This document shows, in pieces, positions 7,375 to 15,777 of a stretch of DNA of 40,327 nucleotides; within the stretch, counting starts at the first letter, position 1, and the number at the start of each line of letters is the position of its first letter. The notes beneath the pieces are model-generated. The model worked only from the letters and a program-made list of their open reading frames with translations, was not told the DNA's origin and searched no databases. This DNA comes from CAYZPB01 sp964551195. Lineage in GTDB: Bacteria; Bacillota; Bacilli; Tepidibacillales; Tepidibacillaceae. Location of the stretch: the NCBI GenBank assembly GCA_964551195.1, contig CAZKBI010000010.1, forward strand, positions 1-40,327, read 5' to 3'. Made by a program: the position numbers and the translations under genes.

Positions 7375-8838
7375 TTACTCTTCCGCCTGCTTATAAGTTA
7401 AGACCAGATTTCTGGCTGCCTTAACCTCATCTAGACGACCGACTACAGTTGTATGGGGGGCGGATGTTACAATTTCCGGGTTACTTGTGGCCTCTTCCGC
7501 TATACTGATTAGAATATCAACATATTCATCAAGTGTTTCCTTGCTTTCTGTCTCAGTCGGCTCAATCATTATGCACTCATCAACAATTAGGGGAAAATAA
7601 ATTGTCGGTGGATGCACACCAAAATCAAGCAATCTTTTGGCTATATCTAGCGTTCTAACTCCCGCCTCCTTCTGCCACAGGCCAGAAAGGACAAACTCAT
7701 GCATGCAGATCCGTTTAAAAGGCAAGAGGTAATGCTTCTCTAAGCGCTTTAACATATAATTTGCATTTAAGACTGCATCTGTTGACGCTTGCTTCAGACC
7801 TGCTGCGCCCATTGTCATAATATAGGCATAGGCCTTAACTAACACAGCAAAGTTACCGTAAAATTGTTTTATCTTACCAATCGATTGAGGCAAATCATAA
7901 TTTAAGTAATAGCCCTGCTCATTTTTCTCAACCATTGGTTTAGGTAAAAATGGCGCGAGAAAATCTTTAACGCCGACCGGTCCTGCTCCTGGGCCTCCAC
8001 CACCATGCGGTGTGGCAAAAGTTTTGTGCAGGTTAAGATGAACTACATCAAAGCCCATATCACCTGGTCGCACGATTCCCATAATAGCATTCGCATTAGC
8101 ACCATCATAATAGATTAAACCACCAGCATCATGAACTAGCTGTGTAATTTCAATAATATCCTTTTCAAATAGACCAAGTGTATTTGGATTAGTAAGCATC
8201 AAAGCTGCAGTATCATCGGCAACAAGCTCGCGTAGAGCTGTGACATCAACATTCCCTTCCTCGTTGGAAGTGACTGTAACAACATCGTAGCCAGCAAGCA
8301 CAACTGAAGCCGGGTTAGTCCCATGTGCCGAATCAGGAATAATAACTTTGGTTCTGTGAAAATCACCACGACTCTCATGATAGGCCTTAATCATCATTAA
8401 ACCGACCCACTCACCATGCGCTCCCGCAGCCGGCTGTAAGGTCACCTGATCCATTCCCGTAATCTCGGCAAGTTCTTCCTGCAGATTATAGAGCAGCTCT
8501 AAAGAGCCTTGAATTGTCTCCTCAGCTTGGTATGGATGCGTCTGAGTAAAACCACTAAGTCCCGCAAGATCCTCATTAACCTTGGGATTATATTTCATCG
8601 TGCAAGATCCAAGCGGATAGAAACTGGAGTCAACTCCATGATTACGTGTCGATAAACGTGTATAATGCCTTACTAAATCCAGCTCAGAAAGCTCGGGAAA
8701 AGCGAGCTCCTCCTCACGTAATAATGAATTTGGAACTAAGTCACTTAAGTCTTTGGGTCCTATATCTAGCTCGCTCAGACTGTAGGCAACTCGCCCCTTA
8801 CGACTAGTTTCAAAAATCAATGGACTATTTTTTTTCAT
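7375..8838 (-). CDS. gcvPB: Glycine dehydrogenase (decarboxylating) subunit 2
   Basis: The C-terminal half of the P-protein as a separate 487-residue subunit, the arrangement usual in Bacillota. With GcvPA it forms the PLP enzyme that decarboxylates glycine and passes the aminomethyl group to lipoyl-GcvH. The PLP-binding lysine lies in LNLHKTFATPHGGGGPG near residue 271. GSCTMKYNPK and PAAGAHGEW near the N-terminus are also characteristic. Its ATG overlaps the gcvPA stop by four bases (ATGA), so translation is coupled. It is the last gene before the operon terminator. Confidence 0.97.
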   Translation of the reverse strand: MKKNSPLIFETSRKGRVAYSLSELDIGPKDLSDLVPNSLLREEELAFPELSELDLVRHYTRLSTRNHGVDSSFYPLGSCTMKYNPKVNEDLAGLSGFTQTHPYQAEETIQGSLELLYNLQEELAEITGMDQVTLQPAAGAHGEWVGLMMIKAYHESRGDFHRTKVIIPDSAHGTNPASVVLAGYDVVTVTSNEEGNVDVTALRELVADDTAALMLTNPNTLGLFEKDIIEITQLVHDAGGLIYYDGANANAIMGIVRPGDMGFDVVHLNLHKTFATPHGGGGPGAGPVGVKDFLAPFLPKPMVEKNEQGYYLNYDLPQSIGKIKQFYGNFAVLVKAYAYIMTMGAAGLKQASTDAVLNANYMLKRLEKHYLLPFKRICMHEFVLSGLWQKEAGVRTLDIAKRLLDFGVHPPTIYFPLIVDECIMIEPTETESKETLDEYVDILISIAEEATSNPEIVTSAPHTTVVGRLDEVKAARNLVLTYKQAEE

Positions 8839-10178
8839 AGTATCGCCGCCAATCTCTCAACAAAGTGCTCAATTTCTAATCTGCTTTTCTCCTCAGTAAC
8901 AGCAACCAATAACAGATTCTCCATTCCAGGATAATCACGTCCTAGTTCATAGCCACCGAAAATCTTATCTTTTAGCAGTTCGCGGTTAATCTCAGCTGCC
9001 GACCGTGGTAGTTTAATCGCAAATTCATTGAAAAACGGACCGGTATTAAGCACCTCTACTCCAGCTATTACTTGGAGCAGTTGATAAGCATAATCAGCTT
9101 TCTGCATATTCTGTGTAGCCACTTCGCGCATACCTTTGGGCCCCATGGTACTCATATAAATAGCTGAAGTAAGTGCCATTAGCGCCTGGTTAGAGCATAT
9201 ATTAGATGTCGCCTTGTCCCTGCGGATATGCTGTTCACGTGCTTGTAAAGTCAGTACATAACCGACCTTACCATTCTGGTCGGTTGTCTCACCAATAATC
9301 CGTCCTGGCATCAGACGCACATGTTTTTTGCGAGTTGCAAAAAAGCCCGCGTGCGGTCCCCCAAAATTTGGTGCTAAACCTAATGGTTGGCAATCACCTA
9401 CTACGATATCCGCACCGTACTCACCAGGGGATTTCAAGACTCCTAAGGCTAGAGGGTTAGCACTAACAATCAAAAGTCCTTTAAAGCGATGAGCCAGTTG
9501 CTCAATCACCTTTAGTTCCTCAATCAAGCCAAAGAAATTCGGATACTGCACTAGAACAGCTGCAGTATTCTCATCAATCGCCTGTTCTAACTCCACAAGA
9601 TCAGTTAAGCCATCCTGCTGAGCAATCTCGACAAGCTCAAAGCCCTGTCCGACTGCACGCGTACGTAAAATAGCGCGTGCCTCGGGATGAACTGCTTCTG
9701 AAATAATTATTTTGTTAAGTTTAGTAATTGAAATCGCCATTGAAGCAGCATCAGCTAAAGCCGTGCCACCGTCGTACATTGATGAGTTAGCAACCTCCAT
9801 GCCAGTTAGTTCAGCAATCATCGTCTGAAACTCAAAAAGCGCCTGTAAGGCACCCTGACTAATCTCTGGTTGATAAGGCGTGTAGGATGTAACAAACTCG
9901 GAGCGCGAGGCTAAATGATTAACAACGCTTAGAATAAAATGCTGATAAACGCCAGCACCTAGAAAACTAGAGTATTCTTGCAGGCTAACATTTTTCGCAG
10001 AAAGTTGCGTGAAATAGCGCACTAGTTCTTGCTCAGAGAGAGCTGGCGGTAAGTCAAACTCACCTGCCCGTAATTCCTGTGGAATCTCAGCAAAAAGCCC
10101 CTCCTCATCCGCAATCCCAATTGTCGCAAGCATCGCCGCGCGATCCTGCTCTGTTTTAGGGAGATATCGACAATTCAT
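8835..10178 (-). CDS. gcvPA: Glycine dehydrogenase (decarboxylating) subunit 1
   Basis: The N-terminal half of the split P-protein, about 447 residues. It has the aminotransferase-like fold but not the PLP lysine; family motifs include SFLGAGVYQHF, TPYQPEISQGALQALFEFQTM, SMYDGGTA and FGGPHAGFF. The ATG at 10178 is preferred because AGGAGG then lies 10 bases upstream; a GTG at 10187 is in frame but sits almost on top of the ribosome binding site. It starts 14 bases after gcvH and overlaps gcvPB, consistent with a fixed ratio of the subunits. Confidence 0.96.
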   Translation of the reverse strand: MNCRYLPKTEQDRAAMLATIGIADEEGLFAEIPQELRAGEFDLPPALSEQELVRYFTQLSAKNVSLQEYSSFLGAGVYQHFILSVVNHLASRSEFVTSYTPYQPEISQGALQALFEFQTMIAELTGMEVANSSMYDGGTALADAASMAISITKLNKIIISEAVHPEARAILRTRAVGQGFELVEIAQQDGLTDLVELEQAIDENTAAVLVQYPNFFGLIEELKVIEQLAHRFKGLLIVSANPLALGVLKSPGEYGADIVVGDCQPLGLAPNFGGPHAGFFATRKKHVRLMPGRIIGETTDQNGKVGYVLTLQAREQHIRRDKATSNICSNQALMALTSAIYMSTMGPKGMREVATQNMQKADYAYQLLQVIAGVEVLNTGPFFNEFAIKLPRSAAEINRELLKDKIFGGYELGRDYPGMENLLLVAVTEEKSRLEIEHFVERLAAIL

Positions 10179-10192
10179 TTTCGGCACTCCTC

Positions 10193-10579
10193 CTATGCTA
10201 ATTCTTCAAGGAACTTTGCATACTCTGCAGCAGTTAATAGACCATCAAGTTCAGCTGTTAATTTAATTTTAATAATCCAGCCTTCACCATAGGGATCCTC
10301 ATTAAGTAGCTCTGGTGCATCCTCAAGTTTCTCATTTACTTCAATCACACTGCCTGCAACTGGCAGGAAAACTTCAGAAACCGCTTTAACGGATTCAACC
10401 GAGCTGAAACTTTCACCAGCTGCTAGTTCGCTATCAAGCTCAGGCAACTCTACAAAAACAATATCGCCCATCGCTTCCTGCGCATAATCAGAAATCCCAA
10501 TAACAGCCTCATTATTATCTACAAGTTCCACCCACTCATGATCCTTACTGTACATTAATACACTTTTATCTCTACTCAT
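10193..10579 (-). CDS. gcvH: Glycine cleavage system H protein
   Basis: A 128-residue lipoyl carrier that moves the aminomethyl group between GcvP, GcvT and the L protein. The start YSKDHEWVEL and the lipoylation segment SVESVKAVSEV with Lys65 are diagnostic. AGGAGG lies 7 bases before the ATG at 10579; a second ATG 24 bases further in is closer to the usual family start but lacks its own site. The gene for the L protein (lpd) and lipoate ligase are not in the window. Confidence 0.97.
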   Translation of the reverse strand: MSRDKSVLMYSKDHEWVELVDNNEAVIGISDYAQEAMGDIVFVELPELDSELAAGESFSSVESVKAVSEVFLPVAGSVIEVNEKLEDAPELLNEDPYGEGWIIKIKLTAELDGLLTAAEYAKFLEELA

Positions 10580-10648
10580 ATTTCTTCCTCCTCGCTTGTA
10601 ATCGATTATTGGTTGTGATACAAAACTTACTTATGTGACTATGATATT

Positions 10649-11749
10649 CTATTTTCCCCGCTGATAAAAGGGGGTTGAGACAATTTCTGCAGCTAGTTTT
10701 TTCCCGCGAATCTCCACATATACCTTGTTACCAATTGACGCCGCATCACTTCTGATTAGCACAAGGCCAATGTTCTTCTTCAAGGTTGGCGAAGATGTAC
10801 CACTAGTTACTTGCCCCAACACTTGCCCCGCCTTATCATAAACCAGATAGCCAGTCCGCGGAATTCCTCGCTCCAGCATCTCAATCCCAACAATCCTTCT
10901 TGGTGCTCCTTTTAGCTTCTGCTCAAGTAGAACTTCGCTACCGATGAACTCGCCCTTGTTGGCACTCACAAAAAAGCCTAGTCCCGCTTCAACAGGCGTG
11001 ATATCGCTAGCTAGTTCCTGACCATAGAGCGGCAGACGCGCCTCAAAGCGCAGCGTGTCGCGTGCACCTAATCCGCAGGGGATTAAACCATCTTCTGCGC
11101 CGGTGGCGAGTAGCTTTTGCCAGAGTAAAGGTGCAAATTCATTGTCCAGATAGATTTCAAAACCATCCTCACCAGTGTAGCCCGTTCGCGACACCATCGC
11201 CTTAGAACCAGCAAGCATGATATCGCGACGGAAAGCGTATTTACCAATCTCATTAAGCGGATAATCGGTTAATTTCTGTAGGATTGCCTCGGCAAGCGGT
11301 CCCTGTAAAGCGAGGAGAGCCGTCTGTGACGAGACATCATCTAAGCTGACATCACCCTCCAGATATTCATTTAGCCACGCAATATCCTTCTCTGTATTAG
11401 CCGCATTAAGGACAAGCAGATAGTGATTATCCGCATATTTATAAACTAATAAATCGTCGATTGTACCGCCATCAGGATAGCACATCGGACTGTAGAGAAT
11501 TCTGTCATCAACCAGTTTAGCAAGATCGTTAACTAGAAGTTTCTGTAAATAGGCGAGTGAGTCACTTCCAGTAACTTCAACCTCCCCCATATGTGAGACA
11601 TCAAAAAGCCCAGCTCTTTCACGTACAGCCTGGTGCTCTGCAATAATCCCGGAAAACTGTACCGGTAATTCCCAGCAACCGTAATCGACCGTTTTCGCTC
11701 CTGCTTCCTTATAAAGCTGGTGAAGTGGAGTTCTGGCTAATTCAGACAT
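10649..11749 (-). CDS. gcvT: Aminomethyltransferase (glycine cleavage T protein)
   Basis: A 366-residue T protein that transfers the methylene carbon from aminomethyl-lipoyl GcvH to tetrahydrofolate and releases ammonia. Conserved stretches include LHQLYKEAGAKTVDYGCWELPVQF, FDVSHMGEVEV, MCYPDGGTIDDLLVYK (folate-site Asp), GYTGEDGFEIY and GLGARDTLRFEARLPLYGQEL. Its ATG overlaps the aroK stop codon (TAATG), so it is translationally coupled. The gap to gcvH is 69 bases, too short for a glycine riboswitch. The operon is therefore read from upstream, probably from before ridA. Confidence 0.96.
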   Translation of the reverse strand: MSELARTPLHQLYKEAGAKTVDYGCWELPVQFSGIIAEHQAVRERAGLFDVSHMGEVEVTGSDSLAYLQKLLVNDLAKLVDDRILYSPMCYPDGGTIDDLLVYKYADNHYLLVLNAANTEKDIAWLNEYLEGDVSLDDVSSQTALLALQGPLAEAILQKLTDYPLNEIGKYAFRRDIMLAGSKAMVSRTGYTGEDGFEIYLDNEFAPLLWQKLLATGAEDGLIPCGLGARDTLRFEARLPLYGQELASDITPVEAGLGFFVSANKGEFIGSEVLLEQKLKGAPRRIVGIEMLERGIPRTGYLVYDKAGQVLGQVTSGTSSPTLKKNIGLVLIRSDAASIGNKVYVEIRGKKLAAEIVSTPFYQRGK

Positions 11750-12264
11750 TAAATATACCCCCTGATCTCTTCAATTATTTCACTTATTGTTTTATTATCT
11801 GTGGCAATAACATGATCAGCAACTGCGATGTAAAGTTGCTCGCGTTTACTTAATAAATTTTCAATTTCCTCCAACAAATCCTCCGCATCAGCTAGTAATG
11901 GTCTGCTGCTATCTGCTTGGACGCGCTCATAGATTAACTCTGGTGTTGCCTGTAAATAGAAAACGATTGCCTTGGCTAACTGCTCACGATTCTCCTCAGC
12001 TAAAACCACACCACCGCCTGTTGATATAACAAGCGTCCCTTCAGTCGCAAGAGAATTAGCGAGCAACTCACTTTCTAACTTACGAAAATAAGTTTCACCC
12101 TCCTCAGCAAAAAGCTGCGAAATATTACGGCCTTCCCTAATTTCAATTACCTTATCAGTATCGACATGGTTTACTTGTAGCTTCTGCGCTAACTTTAAAC
12201 CAACAATTGTTTTGCCACAACCCATAAATCCGATTAAAGCAATGTGTTTTTTTTCTTCGCTCAT
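11749..12264 (-). CDS. aroK: Shikimate kinase
   Basis: A 171-residue shikimate kinase that phosphorylates shikimate at the 3-hydroxyl with ATP. It has the P-loop GFMGCGKT near the N-terminus, the substrate-binding Asp in DTDKVIE, the glycine loop STGGGVV and the lid arginine in DSSRPLL. It lies between thiI and gcvT with tight spacing and shares its stop with the gcvT start. Its presence in a gcv operon is unusual but may only reflect gene packing. Confidence 0.95.
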   Translation of the reverse strand: MSEEKKHIALIGFMGCGKTIVGLKLAQKLQVNHVDTDKVIEIREGRNISQLFAEEGETYFRKLESELLANSLATEGTLVISTGGGVVLAEENREQLAKAIVFYLQATPELIYERVQADSSRPLLADAEDLLEEIENLLSKREQLYIAVADHVIATDNKTISEIIEEIRGYI

Positions 12265-12291
12265 ATAAATTACCCCCTAAGTTTAAGTTCT

Positions 12292-13494
12292 TTATTTAAA
12301 TATGCTTTCCAGATCAATCTCCGATTCAGCAGTAATATCTAATACTATTGTGCCGCTTATCGCATCATCAACAAGATCCTCTATTGCCATATAACGTTCA
12401 TATCGCTCCGCTAGATGAATCAGCGGCTTGGTTGCCGGCTTCCGCGGAATAAAAATCGTACAGCAGTCAGCATAAGGCCTAATCGCAATCTCATAGGTAT
12501 TAATCGTACGTGCAAGCGTAATAATCTCCTGTTTATCCATTGTAATTAATGGGCGCAAGATTGGTAGATTAGTAACTGCATTAATTGTATGCAGGCTATG
12601 TAGCGTCTGGCTAGCAACCTGTCCTAAACTATCACCGGTAACGAGAGCGTAGGCTTTCTCCTGATTCACAATCTTTTCCCCTAAACGCAGGAAAATCCGG
12701 CGCATAATAGTTATATTATAGCTCTCCGGCACAAAACGACGAATCTCCGTCTGTAGCTCAAGAAAAGGAACTAGGTGTAGGCGGAAACTCCCCGAAAATT
12801 TCGCTAATTCTTTTGCAAGGTCGACAACCTTCTGGAGCGATTCGAGCGAGGTGACGGGATAGGAGTGCAAATGTAGACCTTCCAACTCGACTCCCCTTCG
12901 CATTGCCAACCAGCAGGCGACCGGACTATCTATCCCTCCCGACAAAAGTGCAACAGCTTTACCACTTGATCCGCCGGGCATCCCGCCAATTCCCCTAATC
13001 ATTTCGCTATAAATAAAGACGCCCTCCTGGCGAACCTCTACGTATACTGTTAAGTCAGGCTCATGTAGATCAACCCGCAAATTGCTAGTGTTGGTTAATA
13101 GGTGAGCGCCTAGAATTTGGTTTAAATCAGGCGAAGTGATGGGAAAACTTTTGTCAGCTCTTTTGCAGACAACCTTAAAGCTTAAGTCCTGCTCCCCTTT
13201 CGCCTTAACTTGTGCTAGTGCCTCACGGTTGATCTCTTCTAGAACTGGTTCAACTCGCTTAACCGGACTAAAGGAAACAACTCCAAAAACATTTTTTAAC
13301 TTTTCCGTAATTAGTTCGTAGGGAGTATCATCTAAATCAATATATATGCGGCCGAAAGTCCTGCGCACCTTGACGTTTGCATAGCCCCTTAAAGCATCTC
13401 TAATGTTCTGAGCTAAACGTTCCTCAAAGAAGGCCCGATTTTTACCTTTTAAAGCGATTTCACCGTATCGAACTAATATGTAGTCGTAATTCAT
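12292..13494 (-). CDS. thiI: tRNA 4-thiouridine synthase ThiI, without rhodanese domain
   Basis: A 400-residue ThiI, which adenylates U8 of tRNA and inserts sulfur; in many bacteria it also supports thiazole synthesis. The order is a ferredoxin-like domain with YGEIALKGKNR, a THUMP domain (about 60-165) and a PP-loop ATPase with SGGIDSPVACWLAMRRG. The C-terminal rhodanese domain of the E. coli protein is absent, as in most Bacillota versions, where a dedicated cysteine desulfurase (NifZ) gives sulfur directly. No such desulfurase lies in the window. A Cys-Cys pair in PYADCCTIFIPRKP matches the family. Second gene of the operon, 18 bases after ridA. Confidence 0.95.
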   Translation of the reverse strand: MNYDYILVRYGEIALKGKNRAFFEERLAQNIRDALRGYANVKVRRTFGRIYIDLDDTPYELITEKLKNVFGVVSFSPVKRVEPVLEEINREALAQVKAKGEQDLSFKVVCKRADKSFPITSPDLNQILGAHLLTNTSNLRVDLHEPDLTVYVEVRQEGVFIYSEMIRGIGGMPGGSSGKAVALLSGGIDSPVACWLAMRRGVELEGLHLHSYPVTSLESLQKVVDLAKELAKFSGSFRLHLVPFLELQTEIRRFVPESYNITIMRRIFLRLGEKIVNQEKAYALVTGDSLGQVASQTLHSLHTINAVTNLPILRPLITMDKQEIITLARTINTYEIAIRPYADCCTIFIPRKPATKPLIHLAERYERYMAIEDLVDDAISGTIVLDITAESEIDLESIFK

Positions 13495-13512
13495 ATAGAC
13501 ACCTATTTCAGT

Positions 13513-13890
13513 TTATTTGTAATAAGCTATTGCTTCAATCTCAATTAGAGCATCTTTTGGTAAGCGGGCGACTTGAACTGTACTACGCGCTGGGAATGGA
13601 GCTGGTATTCGCTTTGCATAAATTTCGTTCACTACCGCAAAATCATCCATATCACTAATAAAGATAGTTGTCTTTAACAAATTCGCCAGTGTGAGACCTT
13701 CAGATTGCAAAACCGCTTCCAAATTAGCCAACACCTGTTCAGTTTGTGCTACAATCCCCTCAGTCAGTAAGCCCGATTGCAATTCGATTGGTAGCTGTCC
13801 AGAAATATAGAGTTCCCGACCGTATTGTACTGCTTGCGAATAGGGTCCAATTGCCGCTGGCGCATTCGTTGTTTTTATGGCTCTCTTCAT
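13513..13890 (-). CDS. ridA: RidA family enamine/imine deaminase
   Basis: A 125-residue RidA (YjgF/YER057c) protein that hydrolyses reactive 2-aminoacrylate and related enamines formed by PLP enzymes. Family segments are NAPAAIGPYSQAVQYG, LYISGQLPI, the NLEAVLQSEG helix and PFPARSTVQVARLPKDALIEIEAIAYY, including the substrate-binding arginine of PARS. It is the first gene of the operon that ends with the PLP-dependent glycine decarboxylase, so a role in protecting that pathway is plausible but inferred. A GAGGGGG and a closer AAGG lie upstream of the ATG. Confidence 0.95.
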   Translation of the reverse strand: MKRAIKTTNAPAAIGPYSQAVQYGRELYISGQLPIELQSGLLTEGIVAQTEQVLANLEAVLQSEGLTLANLLKTTIFISDMDDFAVVNEIYAKRIPAPFPARSTVQVARLPKDALIEIEAIAYYK

Positions 13891-13952
13891 CCTTTATATA
13901 ACCCCCTCAGAATAAGCTCAAATTTCATTATAAATCAATTAACATTAGTTTT

Positions 13953-13961
13953 ATTATAACA
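13953..13961 (-). promoter_or_regulatory. Extended -10 promoter before ridA
   Basis: On the minus strand TGTTATAAT is a full extended -10 (TGNTATAAT), about 63 bases upstream of the ridA ATG. No convincing -35 lies upstream. The region 13891-14120 holds only this and the divergent promoter region of the next gene. Confidence 0.45.
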
Positions 13962-14120
13962 TAAAAGACTACAGACATTTATCTGATTCAGCCAATAACA
14001 TTTCACAATATTAATAATTTTGTCATATTTTGTTCACTGATTTGCTAAAAGATAATGTCTTATTCTTTTCTGTGTGATAATTTGTAGTCATTACATTAAT
14101 AATAAAAAAGGAGGATATTT

Positions 14121-14999
14121 ATGCAAAACACATCAACACAAAGGCAAAGATTAATTATCGTCATCGTAATGATCGTTTCCGCAATTTTAATGTTAACTAT
14201 TTTACCAGCAGGCGTTATCAAAGCAGCAGGAAATGTACTCGTAGGTGCTTACGCGAAGTATGAAATACTTCAACTTCCACTAATCATTACTGCTCCAATA
14301 ATGATTAAATTTTTCTTCCCATTATGGGCATCACTGTCAATGGTAGCAGGTGCAATTGGACTTTTCTTAGCAGTACCTGTTTATCGTGGTGAAAAATGGG
14401 CGCGTCCACTGGCACTAGGCACATTTGCAATCCCTAGTATCGCAGGCGCATACATGCTTGGACCAATCATTTATTTTTCAGTTGACCAGATTTATATTTC
14501 TATTACCTACATGGCTATCGGTATGGTTGCCTACTTCGTAATTCTTCTAGGTGAGGTTTCGCCTCTGGTTACGAAACTCAAAAACTTTGTATTCTTTGCT
14601 TTATTAGGCGTTACCATTGCCTTCACATTCGCTAACGCACATACAGCACTACGTATGCAACTGGCAATGTATATCCATGATCCAACCAATATGGACCAAA
14701 CTTATCCATTAGGTATAGTCGTTGGCTTCATTGGTGTGGTAGTAACCATTATTGGTCTACCAATGCTAGCTGGACGTGCTAATGCAGGATGGTGGGTTGT
14801 TACATGCGGACTTGCTACTATGATGGTTTCAGTATTATGGTTCTTTATCGCTCACACAGACATTAGTGAATTCTTACTTGGCGTGGTATTATGCCTAGCT
14901 TCACTGATACTGCTCTTCTTACCACAAGTTGGCGGACAATTAATAGACAAGCCAGCTGGACAAAGATTTATCCCAGCACTACAAAAAGAAGTAAAATAG
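14121..14999 (+). CDS. Polytopic membrane protein of unknown function
   Basis: A 292-residue integral membrane protein with about eight hydrophobic segments and very few charged residues outside the loops. It starts with a short polar tail (MQNTSTQRQR) and ends in a polar tail (QRFIPALQKEVK). Small motifs such as VPVYRGEKWARPLALG resemble conserved loops in small-molecule or permease-like membrane proteins, but I cannot assign a family. AAAGGAGG lies 7 bases before the ATG. The gene stands alone, with a very strong hairpin after it. Codon use looks like its neighbours. Confidence 0.85.
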   Translation: MQNTSTQRQRLIIVIVMIVSAILMLTILPAGVIKAAGNVLVGAYAKYEILQLPLIITAPIMIKFFFPLWASLSMVAGAIGLFLAVPVYRGEKWARPLALGTFAIPSIAGAYMLGPIIYFSVDQIYISITYMAIGMVAYFVILLGEVSPLVTKLKNFVFFALLGVTIAFTFANAHTALRMQLAMYIHDPTNMDQTYPLGIVVGFIGVVVTIIGLPMLAGRANAGWWVVTCGLATMMVSVLWFFIAHTDISEFLLGVVLCLASLILLFLPQVGGQLIDKPAGQRFIPALQKEVK

Positions 15000-15016
15000 T
15001 ACTACCCTTACAAGTT

Positions 15017-15075
15017 AAAATATAAAGTTAAGGAAGGAGGGTTATTGCAACCCTCCTTCCTTAACTTTATATTTT
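15017..15075 (+). terminator. Perfect 27-bp hairpin terminator
   Basis: Two perfectly complementary 27-base arms (15017-15043 and 15049-15075) enclose a 5-base loop ATTGC. The second arm ends in a T-rich stretch (TATATTTTATT). It begins 17 bases after the membrane protein stop. The length and perfection exceed a normal terminator. Confidence 0.8.
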
Positions 15076-15212
15076 ATTCTCAATTGTGTCTAAAAAAGTA
15101 AGGAGTTTAGAACCTTTAGCGAAAACCAACACAATGATATTTTAATGCGTTAGAATGTTTATTAACCAGTAATAAGTTTTTTTCTTTCAAATGTAACAAC
15201 TTTCTAGTTGTG

Positions 15213-15245
15213 CGAGGTCAATTTACTTGACCTCGTATTTTTTTT
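15213..15245 (+). terminator. Second, orphan terminator
   Basis: CGAGGTCAA (15213-15221) pairs with TTGACCTCG (15227-15235), followed by TATTTTTTTTT. The T run is on the plus strand only, so it ends plus-strand transcription. No coding frame of note lies in the 137 bases between it and the previous hairpin. Confidence 0.85.
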
Positions 15246-15285
15246 GCTTATTTATGGCAATGTGTTAACTAAATATAAATATTAT

Positions 15286-15582
15286 CTAGATAAATTTGAG
15301 TACAATCAACCAAATTGTCGCAATAAAAAATGGTGTGTAGAACAATATTGCAAGCAATTTATTATCTCTGTCAATAAAATAAGCAGATGCCAAATGAAGC
15401 AAAGGCATGGCAATGATTATTGTCGGATACACATTAGTTGATGAAAGAACGTATGCTATCGGAAAAGTTATAATCATAGAAGTGATTGCCGCAGCATAGG
15501 CCTTTTTCTTATCCTTTGTAAGCAGGCTATAGAATATTACAATAACTGCAAAAGGAACTAATACTAACATCATTACTGGCAT
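15286..15582 (-). CDS. Small three-helix membrane protein
   Basis: A 98-residue hydrophobic protein with about three membrane segments (MLVLVPFAVIVIFYSLL, AITSMIITFPIAYVL, LLAILFYTPFFIATIWLIVL) and a basic loop DKKKAY after the first. GAGGAGGT lies 6 bases before the ATG, good evidence that it is translated. Its function is unknown. It is monocistronic, divergent from ubiX and convergent with the orphan terminator region. Confidence 0.75.
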   Translation of the reverse strand: MPVMMLVLVPFAVIVIFYSLLTKDKKKAYAAAITSMIITFPIAYVLSSTNVYPTIIIAMPLLHLASAYFIDRDNKLLAILFYTPFFIATIWLIVLKFI

Positions 15583-15694
15583 TTTCTTACCTCCTCTGGT
15601 TCTTTAAATAAGTATAAATCTATATTAACATACAATTTTATATTTACATATTAAATATTGGTATATATAAATTTATTTCAGATAGTAATCGCCT

Positions 15695-15720
15695 ATTCAA
15701 ATTAATGTTATAATTTGAAT
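15695..15720 (+). promoter_or_regulatory. ubiX promoter with palindromic operator candidate
   Basis: Perfect 10-base arms ATTCAAATTA (15695-15704) and TAATTTGAAT (15711-15720) flank ATGTTA. The extended -10 TGTTATAAT (15706-15714) sits inside the palindrome, so a protein binding the repeat would block RNA polymerase. No good -35 is visible. Confidence 0.5.
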
Positions 15721-15777
15721 ATAAGAGACCAAAATAGTATATTAAACTTACACAAGCCAATAGAAAGGAAAACTACT

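Noticed and set aside
10580..10648. Glycine riboswitch between gcvT and gcvH
   Set aside because: The gap is only 69 bases and lacks a tandem aptamer; the gcvT start overlaps aroK, so there is no room upstream either.
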